From Brevibacterium sp. ZH18 (GTDB lineage Bacteria; Actinomycetota; Actinomycetes; Actinomycetales; Brevibacteriaceae): a stretch of DNA of 39,101 bases. The stretch lies in NCBI RefSeq assembly GCF_022748595.1, contig NZ_JALDSX010000033.1:1-39101 (forward strand). The letters run 5' to 3'. The position numbers were made by a program, and so were the translations under genes. The notes under the pieces were generated by a model. The model ran no database searches. It was given only the letters and a program-made list of their open reading frames with translations, and had not been told where the DNA came from. This document shows, piece after piece, positions 23,910 to 32,074 of the stretch. Each line of letters opens with the position of its first letter. Within the stretch, counting starts at the first letter, position 1.

Positions 23910-25715
23910 TCAGTTCGCTCCGTCCTTGCCGGCGTTGTCCTGGCCGGCGTTGTCTTTGCCGGCGTTGTCCTTGCCGGCGTTGTCTTTGCCGGCGTTGTCC
24001 TTGCCGGCGTTGTCTTTGCCAGCACTGTCCTGGCCAGCGTTGTCCTGGTGGGTCGTCGCAGCATCCGTGCCGGAGGCCTCGGCGGCGGCGTTGAGGTTAC
24101 CGAGTGCAGTGAACTCAGGGTCGTTGACGGCTGGCGATCCACCCTCGGGCAGCCATGTTCCGGCAGCTGAAGTGACGGTGTGCTGCAGCGGCGAGATCGA
24201 CTCGGCGGCGGCGACGAGGGAGCCGTCCTTGACCTTCGAGATCGTTTCGGCGAGCTCCGGGGACAGGAAGCGGTCCGGGCCGGGGCCGGGCACGGTCTCG
24301 CGGATCGCAGAGATCACTGCTCCGGTGACAGGCGCCGGTGCGGCTTCGCGCATATCGCAGGCACGTGAGGCGGCATAGAACTCGATGCCGATGACGCTGG
24401 CCAAGTTGTCGACGACCTTGCGCAGTTTGCGGGCGGCTGACCAGCCCATGGACACGTGGTCCTCCTGCATTGCCGAGGACGGGATCGAGTCCACCGAGGC
24501 GGGGCTCGCGTTGCGCTTGGCTTCGGAGACCATCGCGGCCTGGGTGTAGTGGGCGATCATCAGACCCGAGTCGACGCCGGCGTCGTCGGCGAGGAATGGG
24601 GTCAGGTTTTGGTTGCGGGTGACGTCCATCATCCGGTCGGTGCGGCGTTCGGACATCGAGGCGACGTCGGCGGCGACGATGGCGAGGAAGTCCAGCGCGT
24701 GGGCCAAGGGTGCGCCGTGGAAGTTGCCATTGGAGGACACCATGCCGTTGGTGAGCACGACGGGGTTGTCGATGGCGGCGCGCAGTTCGCGTTCGGCGAC
24801 CTGGGTGGCGAAGGCGACGGCATCGCGTGCGGCGCCGTTGACCTGCGGGGCGCAGCGCATCGAGTAGGCGTCCTGGACCAGGTGGGTCGAGTCGCGGTGG
24901 CTGGCGGTGATGCCCGAGTCCTTAAGCGCTGCGAGCATGTTCGCAGCCGCCGCGGATTGGCCATCGTGGGGGCGCAGTGCGTAGTGGAGTTCGGGGGCGA
25001 AGACGGCGTCGGTGCCGAAGAGTCCCTCGATGCTCATGGCCGCAGAGACGTCGACGGCGGTGAGGAGGTTCTCGAGGTCGGTCAAGGCCATGATGAGCAT
25101 GCCGAGCATGCCGTCGGTGCCGTTGACCAGCGCGAGGCCTTCCTTCTCGGCCAGGGTGACCGGGGTGATGCCGGCCGTCTTGAGGATCTCGTCGGCGGGT
25201 CCGGCGACACCGTCGGGCCCGGCGGCCACGCCTTCACCCATGACGACGAGCGCGCAGGCGGACAGCGGTGCGAGGTCACCGGAGCAACCCAGCGAACCGT
25301 ATTCATGGACGACCGGGGTGATGCCGGCATTGAGGAGGTCGACGTAGGTCTGGAGCACCTCGGCGCGCACACCTGCCCGGCCGGTGGCCAGTGTGCGGGC
25401 GCGCAGGAGCATGAGTGCGCGCACGACTTCGCGTTCGACGGGTTCGCCGACGCCGGCAGCGTGGGAGCGGATGAGTGACTTCTGCAGCTGGGTGCGCAGC
25501 TCGGCGGGGATGTGGCGCTGAGCCAGGGCACCGAATCCGGTGGAGACTCCGTAGACGGGCTTCTCCGCGGCGGCAAGTGCGTCGATGGCTTCGCGGTATT
25601 TGTTCACGCGGGTCAGGGTGGTCTCGCTCAGGCTGACCTTCGCGTCGTGGCGGGCGACGTCGACCACCTGGGCGAAGGTGAGGGTATCGGGATCAAGATC
25701 GATGAAGACTGACAT
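23910..25715 (-). CDS. hutH: Histidine ammonia-lyase with a repeat-bearing C-terminal tail
   Basis: Converts L-histidine to urocanate and ammonia, the first step of the pathway. It is 601 aa, about 90 longer than the usual ~510. The catalytic MIO triad is Cys144-Ser145-Gly146 (GSLGCSGDLAPLS) rather than the textbook Ala-Ser-Gly. Other active-site stretches are YGVSTGFGALA, QDAYSMRCAPQ, and QEDHVSMGWSAARKLR. The tail after about residue 510 is Ala/Glu-rich and ends in eight pentapeptides of the DNAGK type. The start ATG 25715 has GAAAGG six bases upstream; the open frame extending up to 26318 is antisense to hutI and is not part of it. It lies 133 bp after hutI in the same operon. Confidence 0.92.
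   Translation of the reverse strand: MSVFIDLDPDTLTFAQVVDVARHDAKVSLSETTLTRVNKYREAIDALAAAEKPVYGVSTGFGALAQRHIPAELRTQLQKSLIRSHAAGVGEPVEREVVRALMLLRARTLATGRAGVRAEVLQTYVDLLNAGITPVVHEYGSLGCSGDLAPLSACALVVMGEGVAAGPDGVAGPADEILKTAGITPVTLAEKEGLALVNGTDGMLGMLIMALTDLENLLTAVDVSAAMSIEGLFGTDAVFAPELHYALRPHDGQSAAAANMLAALKDSGITASHRDSTHLVQDAYSMRCAPQVNGAARDAVAFATQVAERELRAAIDNPVVLTNGMVSSNGNFHGAPLAHALDFLAIVAADVASMSERRTDRMMDVTRNQNLTPFLADDAGVDSGLMIAHYTQAAMVSEAKRNASPASVDSIPSSAMQEDHVSMGWSAARKLRKVVDNLASVIGIEFYAASRACDMREAAPAPVTGAVISAIRETVPGPGPDRFLSPELAETISKVKDGSLVAAAESISPLQHTVTSAAGTWLPEGGSPAVNDPEFTALGNLNAAAEASGTDAATTHQDNAGQDSAGKDNAGKDNAGKDNAGKDNAGKDNAGQDNAGKDGAN
23925..24044 (-). repeat. Eight 15-bp tandem units at the 3' end of hutH
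   Basis: Units of GACAACGCCGGCAAG encode DNAGK, DNAGQ or DSAGK. The Lys codons alternate AAA and AAG, which points to a 30-bp unit having been duplicated. The array ends just before DGAN-stop. Confidence 0.92.
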
Positions 25716-25848
25716 CTGGTGCCTTTCGGTTGAGCGGTAAGTGCGTACGTTGTTCAGTTCGTTCTGATGGTCGCCGAGGTGGTGCATCGTCGGCTTCGAA
25801 ACTGTGCATCCGGCGGGTGGACTGTGGATCAGTGCCCGGCGCCACGGT

Positions 25849-27129
25849 TCAGGTTTGCGGTCGGTTGTCGGCGACGAGTTCGCCGCCGCGGTAAACGCGT
25901 TCGACGAGCTGGACGCCCGGCCGGTAGGCCAGGTGGCGGTAGCTGGGTGCATCGAGGATGGCCAGGTCGGCCCGAGCTCCGGCACCGAGGTGACCGACAT
26001 CGGTGCGCTGCAAAGCGTTGGCCCCGCCTGCGGTCGCAGCCCAGACGGCCTGTTCGACGGTGAAGTGCATGTCGCGCACGCCGATGGCGATGGCGAAGGG
26101 GACGCTGTTGGAGAATCCCGAACCCGGGTTGCAGTCCGTGGCGATCGCCAGGCTGACTCCCGCGTCGACGTAGCGGCGGGCGTCGGGGTAGGGCTGACGA
26201 GTGGAGAATTCGATGCTCGGCAGCAGGGTGACGACGGTGCCTGCTGCGGCCAGTGCCGCAAGGTCGGAGTCGGAGGCGAAGGTCGCGTGGTCGACGGAGA
26301 CGCAGCCGAGTTCCGCACCGAGTTTGAGCGCTCCCCCGTCGGTGAGCTGGTTGGCGTGCAGGCGCGGCTTCATTCCTGCGGCCTGGCCGGCTTCGATGAT
26401 GCGACGGGTCTGATCCTCGGTGAACGCGCCCTTCTCGCAGAACACGTCGATCCACTTCGCCTGTCCGGTCGCGGCCGGGATGATCTCGTCGATGACGAGG
26501 TCGACGTAGGCTTCCGGGTCCTCTTTGTATTCGGGCGGGACCACGTGGGCGGCGATGAGGGTCGAATCCTCGGTGTGCCGGTTGATGATCTGCAGCGCTC
26601 GCAGTTCGTCCTTGACGGTGAGTCCGTAGCCGGATTTGATCTCGAAGCTCGTCGTGCCCTGCCGGGTGGCCTGATCCATAAGATGGACGAGGTTGGCCTC
26701 GAGCTCCTCATCGCTGGCCGCCCGAGTGGCCGCGACCGTGGTCGCGATGCCCCCGGCCGAATACTTCTGCCCTGCCATCCGCGCTGCGAACTCTTCGGAC
26801 CGGTCACCGGCGAAGATGAGGTGGTTGTGGCTGTCGACGAAGCCCGGGATGACGGCCTTGCCACCCAGGTCGATCGTGTCGACCTCGACGCCGGCACTCG
26901 CCGAGGTCAGCGTTCCGTTTTCGATGTCATCGTCGTTGACCACCTCGGCGGGGGTGGAATTCCGCTCGCCGAGGTGGTCCAGAAGTGCGGTGTCCACCTG
27001 AGCGGACGGCCCCGACCACAGGATCCGACCGTCGTCGATGAGCACTGCAGCGTCTTCGATGACGTTGAGTGCGCCGAGCGTGTTGAGGTCGTTGACGACG
27101 AGTTCGCTGATCCCGGTGATGAGCTGCAA
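25849..27129 (-). CDS. hutI: Imidazolonepropionase
   Basis: Hydrolyses imidazolonepropionate to N-formimidoyl-L-glutamate, the third step of histidine breakdown. It is 426 aa. Amidohydrolase metal and substrate residues appear in order: PGFVDSHNHLIFAGDRSEEF, SFEIKSGYGL, AAHVVPPEY, LHANQLTD, SVDHATF, LLPSIEFS and ATDCNPGSGFSN. The start is TTG at 27129, chosen because AAGGA lies eight bases upstream and the N-terminus then matches the family (LITGISELVVND). It is the first gene of the hutI-hutH-M20-hutF-iclR block. A likely promoter and a palindromic operator lie 40-105 bp upstream. Confidence 0.93.
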   Translation of the reverse strand: MQLITGISELVVNDLNTLGALNVIEDAAVLIDDGRILWSGPSAQVDTALLDHLGERNSTPAEVVNDDDIENGTLTSASAGVEVDTIDLGGKAVIPGFVDSHNHLIFAGDRSEEFAARMAGQKYSAGGIATTVAATRAASDEELEANLVHLMDQATRQGTTSFEIKSGYGLTVKDELRALQIINRHTEDSTLIAAHVVPPEYKEDPEAYVDLVIDEIIPAATGQAKWIDVFCEKGAFTEDQTRRIIEAGQAAGMKPRLHANQLTDGGALKLGAELGCVSVDHATFASDSDLAALAAAGTVVTLLPSIEFSTRQPYPDARRYVDAGVSLAIATDCNPGSGFSNSVPFAIAIGVRDMHFTVEQAVWAATAGGANALQRTDVGHLGAGARADLAILDAPSYRHLAYRPGVQLVERVYRGGELVADNRPQT

Positions 27130-27168
27130 GGGAGAGGTCCTTCACGGTCGAGAGTGGTTGCTCTCCCC

Positions 27169-27197
27169 AGTATGGACCGCCAGGGCGCGCGGCTGAA
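27169..27197 (-). promoter_or_regulatory. Predicted hutI promoter
   Basis: TTCAGC (27197-27192) and CATACT (27174-27169) are separated by 17 bp on the minus strand, about 40 bp before the TTG start. The palindrome at 27215-27232 would centre about 60 bp before the transcription start, a usual place for an activator. Confidence 0.45.
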
Positions 27198-27214
27198 CCG
27201 CCCTCGTCGAAATT

Positions 27215-27232
27215 CGTCCGACATTTCGGACA
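27215..27232. promoter_or_regulatory. Candidate HutR site upstream of hutI
   Basis: CGTCCGA-CATT-TCGGACA. Six-base arms (GTCCGA and TCGGAC) are perfect. The same palindrome occurs upstream of hutU at 33894-33911, and these are the only two I found. Confidence 0.65.
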
Positions 27233-27316
27233 GATCGTGACGGCCGACTCACACCACTGACGGACGCCTCACGCCACTGACAGCCGACTCGTCGACCGTC
27301 GTCTCCCCGGTTTCGG

Positions 27317-28750
27317 TCACCTGCGGTTGGTCGTGCCCGTGGCGCAATCGACGAGGGTCAGGAATCCGTCGTCGTCGAGGAATCCAAAGTCACCGGTGTG
27401 CAGCCAGCCATCCTTGAGTGTCTCGGCTGTCACGTCGGGGCGGCCGAGGAAGCCGCACATGACGGTTTGCGCGGAGATGACCACCTCGCCGGTTTCTCCT
27501 GGCGGCAGGAGCCGGCCGTCCTGATTCTGAATGGTCACGGTGATTCCCGGCAGTGCTGTCCCTGCAGTTCCGAGGCGGCGGGAGCCGTCGTTGCGGTTGA
27601 GGGTCGCCGCCGTGGCGAATTCTGAGAGACCGTACCCTTCAAGGACGGTCACGCCGAACTTTGATTCGAAACCGGTGATCGCATCGCTCGACATCGGTGC
27701 GGCTCCGCTGAGAACGAACCGCAGGGAAGAGGTGTCGACCGTGGGTCTCTCCGTGGCGTCAAGGACCGAGTAGATCGCGGGCAGAGCCGAGAAGTAGGTC
27801 GGACGCACCTCCTCGACGACGTCCCAGAAGGTTCTCGGATCGAACTCCGGCAGCACATGGACGCTGCCGCCGAACATGAGTGGCGAGAGGGTACCCGCGA
27901 GAAGTCCGTGGCCGCCGGAGAGAGGCATCACCAGCAGGCTGCGTGCGTCATCACCGAAGTCGATCCCGTTGAGAATCGACCACACCATGGCCGAGACGTT
28001 GGAGTGGTTGAGCAGGCAGCCCTTCGGCAGACCTGACGTACCCGAGGTATAGACGATGAGTGATCCGTCGCTGTCACGAACATTGAGGTCACGGATCGGT
28101 TCGGCACTGCTCCGTTCGGCGCCGCTCTGTTCGACACCGTCCTGTTCGGCACCGCTCCGGAAGCATTCGTCGGCGGCGGAGAGGAAACCGAGGCCACGGT
28201 CGTCGGCAACCACCTCGGCGCGGGAGTCGCCGATGAGCAGCACGACACCGGAGTCGTCGAGTTGGAAGCCCGCCTCGTCGTCGGTCAGAGCAGGGTTGAT
28301 CGGGGTCAGCACCGCACCGAGGGACCAGGTGGCGAACATCGTCGTGATGACCTCGGGGCCGTTGCTCAGCAGCACACCGACCACGGTACCGAGACCAATC
28401 CTGAACTGAGTCCTCATGGCATGCGCGGTCGCGGCCACAGCTGATGCGAATCCGGTGTTGTCGAGGCTGCCGCCGGGCCAGCTCAGGCACGGTCCGTGAG
28501 GGTCGGAGCGGGCACGGTCGGCAGGGAGCCCGACCAGATCGGATACGGGGAAGGCTGAGGTCGCGGGGGCGGCTGAGGTCGCGGGGAAAGCTGAAGCCGC
28601 GGGAAAGGCTGGGGCCGCGGGGAAGGCTGGGGCCACCGCCGCCTCGGCGACCTTCTGCTCAATGCGCGCCGAAACCCCGGCCCTGGCAGGTCCGTCACCT
28701 ATTGACGGACAGCTCCTGGTCGGGGCGGAAGTGGCGCTCGAAGTCTGCAT
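27317..28750 (-). pseudogene. Acyl-CoA synthetase paralogue lacking its C-terminal domain
   Basis: A 477-aa relative of the intact synthetase at 30210-31745: the two share ATWSLGA-LTPINPAL, SLIVYTSGT, GGSVHV-P-FDP and TALPG across the whole N-terminal domain. It ends at VDCATGTTNRR, exactly where the other continues into RIKDMIIRGGENIYPKEIE. The missing ~110 residues hold the hinge and the catalytic Lys (NSVGKILKGDL in the intact copy). The core motif PLFHCNG has become PLSGGHG. Low-complexity insertions occur at the N-terminus (AFPAAPAFPAASAFPATSAA) and near residue 200. Adenylation and CoA transfer should both fail. It may be a decaying gene or a repurposed binding protein. TACGCT lies six bases before ATG 28750, so transcription may persist. 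It is divergent from pucR. Confidence 0.7.
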
Positions 28751-28896
28751 ATATCAAGCGTATACAGGCATCGTGGTCAGCACACTGGACCCGCACGTCA
28801 AAGCATTTCCCATCATTCGGCCAAAGGTACAAAACAACTTCAGGCACTTTCGAAAAAGCCCTCACCACGGATGACAGTTCGCGCTAGTCTTCTCCT

Positions 28897-30204
28897 ATGG
28901 TCGCCTCTCCTTCACGGACGCCCGGCGACGGGCCCAGTCCCACACACGCCACCCCCGAGGTGATGGCGCAGCTCTCCCGGATCTCCGCTGACCTGAGTCC
29001 GCGCATCCCAGAGCTGACCCGCAGCGTTTACGAGTATCTGGCCACGCGGATCGCCGAACTCGGTGAGGAGCCCACGCTCCTCGATCTTCTCAGCGCGAGC
29101 ATCGAAGGCAATATCGAGACCATCTTCCATGCGCTCCGGCACGGGATCGCTCCGGACAACCTCGAACCGCCGGTTGCCGCCTACGAATACGCCAGACGGC
29201 TGGCACAGCGCGGGATCTCAGTGAATGCCTTGGTCCGGGCCTACCGCCTGGGTCAGCAACGGCTGCTGCAGAGCGCCTACGACTTCATCACCGCCGATGA
29301 CGAGCTCCCGGCCGACCTGGCTTCAGCAGTGTTCCAGCGGCTGGTCGATGAGGTGTCAGAATACATCGACTGGATGTCAGAAAAGGTCGCACTCCTCTAC
29401 GAGCAGGAACGCGAAGCGTGGCTGGCGAACCGCACCACTGCACGGGAATCTCAGGTCAGAGACATCATCGAAGGCGGGGACGTCGACGCCGCTGCAGCCG
29501 CGGCAACACTGGGCTACAGCCTCACCGCCCGACACGTGGCGGTCGTCGCCTGGACACACCATTCGGCACCGGACACCATCAATGGCCTGGGCATATTCAC
29601 CTCCGCCATCAACGCCGCAGGCGCAGCGATGGGCTCCCCACGCTCGAGCCTGGTCATCAGTCGCGACCAGGACACCGCCTGGGGATGGATCACGGTGCCC
29701 GAGAGCTGGGAGTACGAGGAGTCCCTCGGCGATCGGCTGGATGCCACCGACGCTGTGCACCTTGCGCTCGGTTCCGCTCACACCGGTGCGGAAGGATTCC
29801 GGCTCTCTCACCAAGAAGCTACGCGAGTCCAGAACGTCTGCCTGGCCGGACGGGCACCGGCGGCACTGCACTCCCACGACGACCCGGGAATGGCTCTCGT
29901 CTCACTGATGTCTAATGATGTCGAGGCAGCGCGGGACTGGGTGCGCTCTGTGCTCGGCCCGCTGGCGGAGAACTCCGAGGCCAATGCCCGCCACCGCTCG
30001 ACGTTGCTGACATTTCTGCGTCACGATCTCAGCTACACAGCGACGGCAGCCGCGATGACGATGCACAAGAACTCGATCCGGTACCGGGTGGAGATCGCGG
30101 AATCGCTCCTCGGCACGGACCTGGGATCGAATCGGCTCAGCATCGAGGCAGCCCTCTATGCCCACAGCTATATCTTTGCTCCTGGAGACCAGATCTCGGG
30201 TTGA
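28897..30204 (+). CDS. PucR/CdaR-family transcriptional regulator
   Basis: A 435-aa regulator. The N-terminal ~165 residues form a helical domain of the RsbT-co-antagonist-like type (IPELTRSVYEYLATRI, then EYARRLAQRGISVNALVRAY). The middle (about 180-310) is the variable GGDEF-like region of PucR proteins. The C-terminus (about 365-425) is the PucR helix-turn-helix: LLTFLRHDLSYTATAAAMTM, then HKNSIRYRVEIAESLLG. TAGTCT (28885-28890) ends six bases before ATG 28897, so it is probably leaderless. It is divergent from the truncated synthetase and converges on the intact one with 5 bp between stops, so one or both are its likely targets. The signal is unknown. Confidence 0.85.
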   Translation: MVASPSRTPGDGPSPTHATPEVMAQLSRISADLSPRIPELTRSVYEYLATRIAELGEEPTLLDLLSASIEGNIETIFHALRHGIAPDNLEPPVAAYEYARRLAQRGISVNALVRAYRLGQQRLLQSAYDFITADDELPADLASAVFQRLVDEVSEYIDWMSEKVALLYEQEREAWLANRTTARESQVRDIIEGGDVDAAAAAATLGYSLTARHVAVVAWTHHSAPDTINGLGIFTSAINAAGAAMGSPRSSLVISRDQDTAWGWITVPESWEYEESLGDRLDATDAVHLALGSAHTGAEGFRLSHQEATRVQNVCLAGRAPAALHSHDDPGMALVSLMSNDVEAARDWVRSVLGPLAENSEANARHRSTLLTFLRHDLSYTATAAAMTMHKNSIRYRVEIAESLLGTDLGSNRLSIEAALYAHSYIFAPGDQISG

Positions 30205-30209
30205 GCGCC

Positions 30210-31745
30210 TCACTTCTCGCGGAGGTCCCCCTTGAGGATCTTGCCGACGGAGTTCTTCGGCAGGGTCTCGGCAATGTAGATCCCGTCGGGGACCTTGAAG
30301 CGGGCCAGACGTGCTTCGAGGAATTCATGCAGCTCTTCGGGAGTGGTCTTGGCTCCGTCGCGCAGGGCCACGTGGGCCACCGGCACCTCGCCGTACTTAT
30401 CGTCGGGGCTGCCGACCACGGCCGCCTCGGTGACCTGCGGGTGGCCGAAGAGCGCGTCCTCGATCTCCTTGGGGTAGATGTTCTCACCGCCGCGGATGAT
30501 CATGTCCTTGATCCGGTCGACGAGGACGAGGAATCCGTCGTCATCGAGGTAGCCGACGTCTCCGGTGTGCAGCCAGCCGTCCTTGAGCGATTCGGCCGTG
30601 GCGTCCGGGCGGCCGAGGTATCCGCGCATGACGGTCTTTCCGGACACGACGACTTCGCCGGGCTCGCCAGGCTTGAGCAGGTTGCCCTCCGGGTCCTTGA
30701 TTCCGAGCGTGAGCCCGGGCAGCGCCGTTCCGACGGTGCCCGGGCGGCGGGTGCCGTCATTGCGGTTGATGGTCGCGGCGACCGAGCACTCGGACAGGCC
30801 GTAGCCTTCGAGCATCGTGACGTCGAAACGGGTCTCGAAGCGGGTGATCGCATCGACCGACATCGGAGCGGCGCCGCAGATGACGAACCGCAGAGAACTC
30901 GTGTCGACGTCCCGTTTCGTCGTGGCCTCGAGGACCGAGTAGATCGTCGGCACGGCGGAAAAGTAGGTTGGGCGCTCGGCTTCGACGACGTCCCAGAAGC
31001 TGCTCGGATCGAACTTCGGGATGACGTGGACGCTGCCGCCTGCCATCAGCGGGGCCACCGAGCCTGCCAACAGTCCGTTGCAGTGGAAGAGCGGGAGGAC
31101 AAGGAGGCTGCGAGACTCCTCACCAAAATCGATCGCATGGAGGATCGACCAGATCATGGCCGAGATGTTCGTCTGGCCCAGCACACAGCCCTTTGGCTTG
31201 CCGGTCGTGCCTGAGGTGTAGACGATGAGCGATGCATCGTCATCAATGACGTCGACCTCACCGCTCGGGTCACCGTTGCCGCGGAAGCAGTCGTCGTCCA
31301 CGGACAGGAAGCCGATCTGGCGGGTGCCGGCCAATGCCTCGGCGCGGGAATCACCGACGATCAGTCCGGTACCGGAGTCGTCGACCTGGAAGAGCACCTC
31401 GTCGTCTTTCAACGCCGGGTTGATCGGGGTCAGCGCGGCACCGAGTGACCAGGTCGCGAACAGCGTCGTGATGACCTCGGGGACGTTGCGCAGCAGTACG
31501 CCGACCACGGATCCGCGGCCGATGCCGTGATTCGTGCTCATTTCGCGTGCGGTCGCGGCCACCGCCGAGGCGAACTCCGAGTTGTCGAAGCGACCTTCGG
31601 GCCAGCTCAGGCACGCACCGTGCGGATTCTTCTGCGCGCGGGTGAATGGCAGACCGACCAGCTCGGCGACGGGGAAGGTGAAGTCGTCAGCGGCTCCTCC
31701 TCCATTGCTGTGAACCGGTGCGGAAGGTGTGTTCGAAGTCATCAT
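30210..31745 (-). CDS. AMP-dependent acyl-CoA synthetase
   Basis: A 511-aa member of the adenylate-forming family that activates a carboxylic acid to its CoA ester through an acyl-adenylate. Core motifs are complete: YTSGTTGKPKG (phosphate loop), LPLFHCNG, GYGLSE, TGDVGYLDDDGF, the hinge RIKDMIIRGGENIYPKEIE and the C-terminal catalytic Lys in NSVGKILKGDL. The substrate is not evident; the family includes medium-chain fatty acid, benzoate and other aryl ligases. Two ATGs open the frame (31745 and 31742); TACTAT ends six bases before 31745, so I chose that leaderless start. It sits next to, and converges with, a PucR gene. Confidence 0.88.
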   Translation of the reverse strand: MMTSNTPSAPVHSNGGGAADDFTFPVAELVGLPFTRAQKNPHGACLSWPEGRFDNSEFASAVAATAREMSTNHGIGRGSVVGVLLRNVPEVITTLFATWSLGAALTPINPALKDDEVLFQVDDSGTGLIVGDSRAEALAGTRQIGFLSVDDDCFRGNGDPSGEVDVIDDDASLIVYTSGTTGKPKGCVLGQTNISAMIWSILHAIDFGEESRSLLVLPLFHCNGLLAGSVAPLMAGGSVHVIPKFDPSSFWDVVEAERPTYFSAVPTIYSVLEATTKRDVDTSSLRFVICGAAPMSVDAITRFETRFDVTMLEGYGLSECSVAATINRNDGTRRPGTVGTALPGLTLGIKDPEGNLLKPGEPGEVVVSGKTVMRGYLGRPDATAESLKDGWLHTGDVGYLDDDGFLVLVDRIKDMIIRGGENIYPKEIEDALFGHPQVTEAAVVGSPDDKYGEVPVAHVALRDGAKTTPEELHEFLEARLARFKVPDGIYIAETLPKNSVGKILKGDLREK

Positions 31746-31827
31746 GACTCAATAGTAACCACGACTGTGACCTCGCAAACTCAGGAAACCGCCTGCACTG
31801 CTCACCGACAGAACCAGATACCTGTAT

Positions 31828-31879
31828 CACTCTGCAGAACAGTACACAGGCTGCAACCTATGTACTGTTCCGCAGAGTG
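31828..31879. repeat. Long inverted repeat upstream of the acyl-CoA synthetase
   Basis: Arms of 19 bases (CACTCTGCAGAACAGTACA and TGTACTGTTCCGCAGAGTG) pair with one mismatch around a 14-base loop. It lies 83 bp before the start at 31745. It could be an operator, or a terminator shielding this promoter from hutU transcription. Confidence 0.7.
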
Positions 31880-31929
31880 AAGCGTCGCGGCTCGAGCATA
31901 GGACGCCCAGCGATGTGGACGCATCACGA

Positions 31930-31999
31930 GAAAGGGACCGATCGAAGTTTCAGAGCCCCTCTTTGAAACTGGGCTATTCAACTTCGATCGATCCCTTTC
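31930..31999. terminator. Large stem-loop downstream of hutU
   Basis: Arms of about 20 bases (from GAAAGGGACCGATCGAAGTT and AACTTCGATCGATCCCTTTC) pair with one mismatch. An inner stem forms from AGTTTCA and TTGAAACT. It begins 76 bp after the hutU stop on the minus strand, so it probably ends the hutU transcript. The 31746-32074 gap holds no gene otherwise. Confidence 0.7.
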
Positions 32000-32074
32000 G
32001 AAGGCGCGCTGGCGCGCAGGCGAGTCAGGCCCAACGCGCCGCGACCCACCCGCGTGCGGTACCGACTTACTTAC

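Noticed and set aside
23925..24044. CRISPR-like repeat array
   Set aside because: The 15-bp units have no spacers and encode part of HutH.
23909..24142. A 78-residue N-terminal extension of the M20 gene rich in KTTPART
   Set aside because: It is the out-of-frame reading of the hutH pentapeptide repeats; the real start is ATG 23908.
23910..26318. An 802-codon open frame covering hutH and running into hutI
   Set aside because: Only the part from ATG 25715 matches ammonia-lyase; the rest is the wrong frame of hutI, and a ribosome site stands before 25715.
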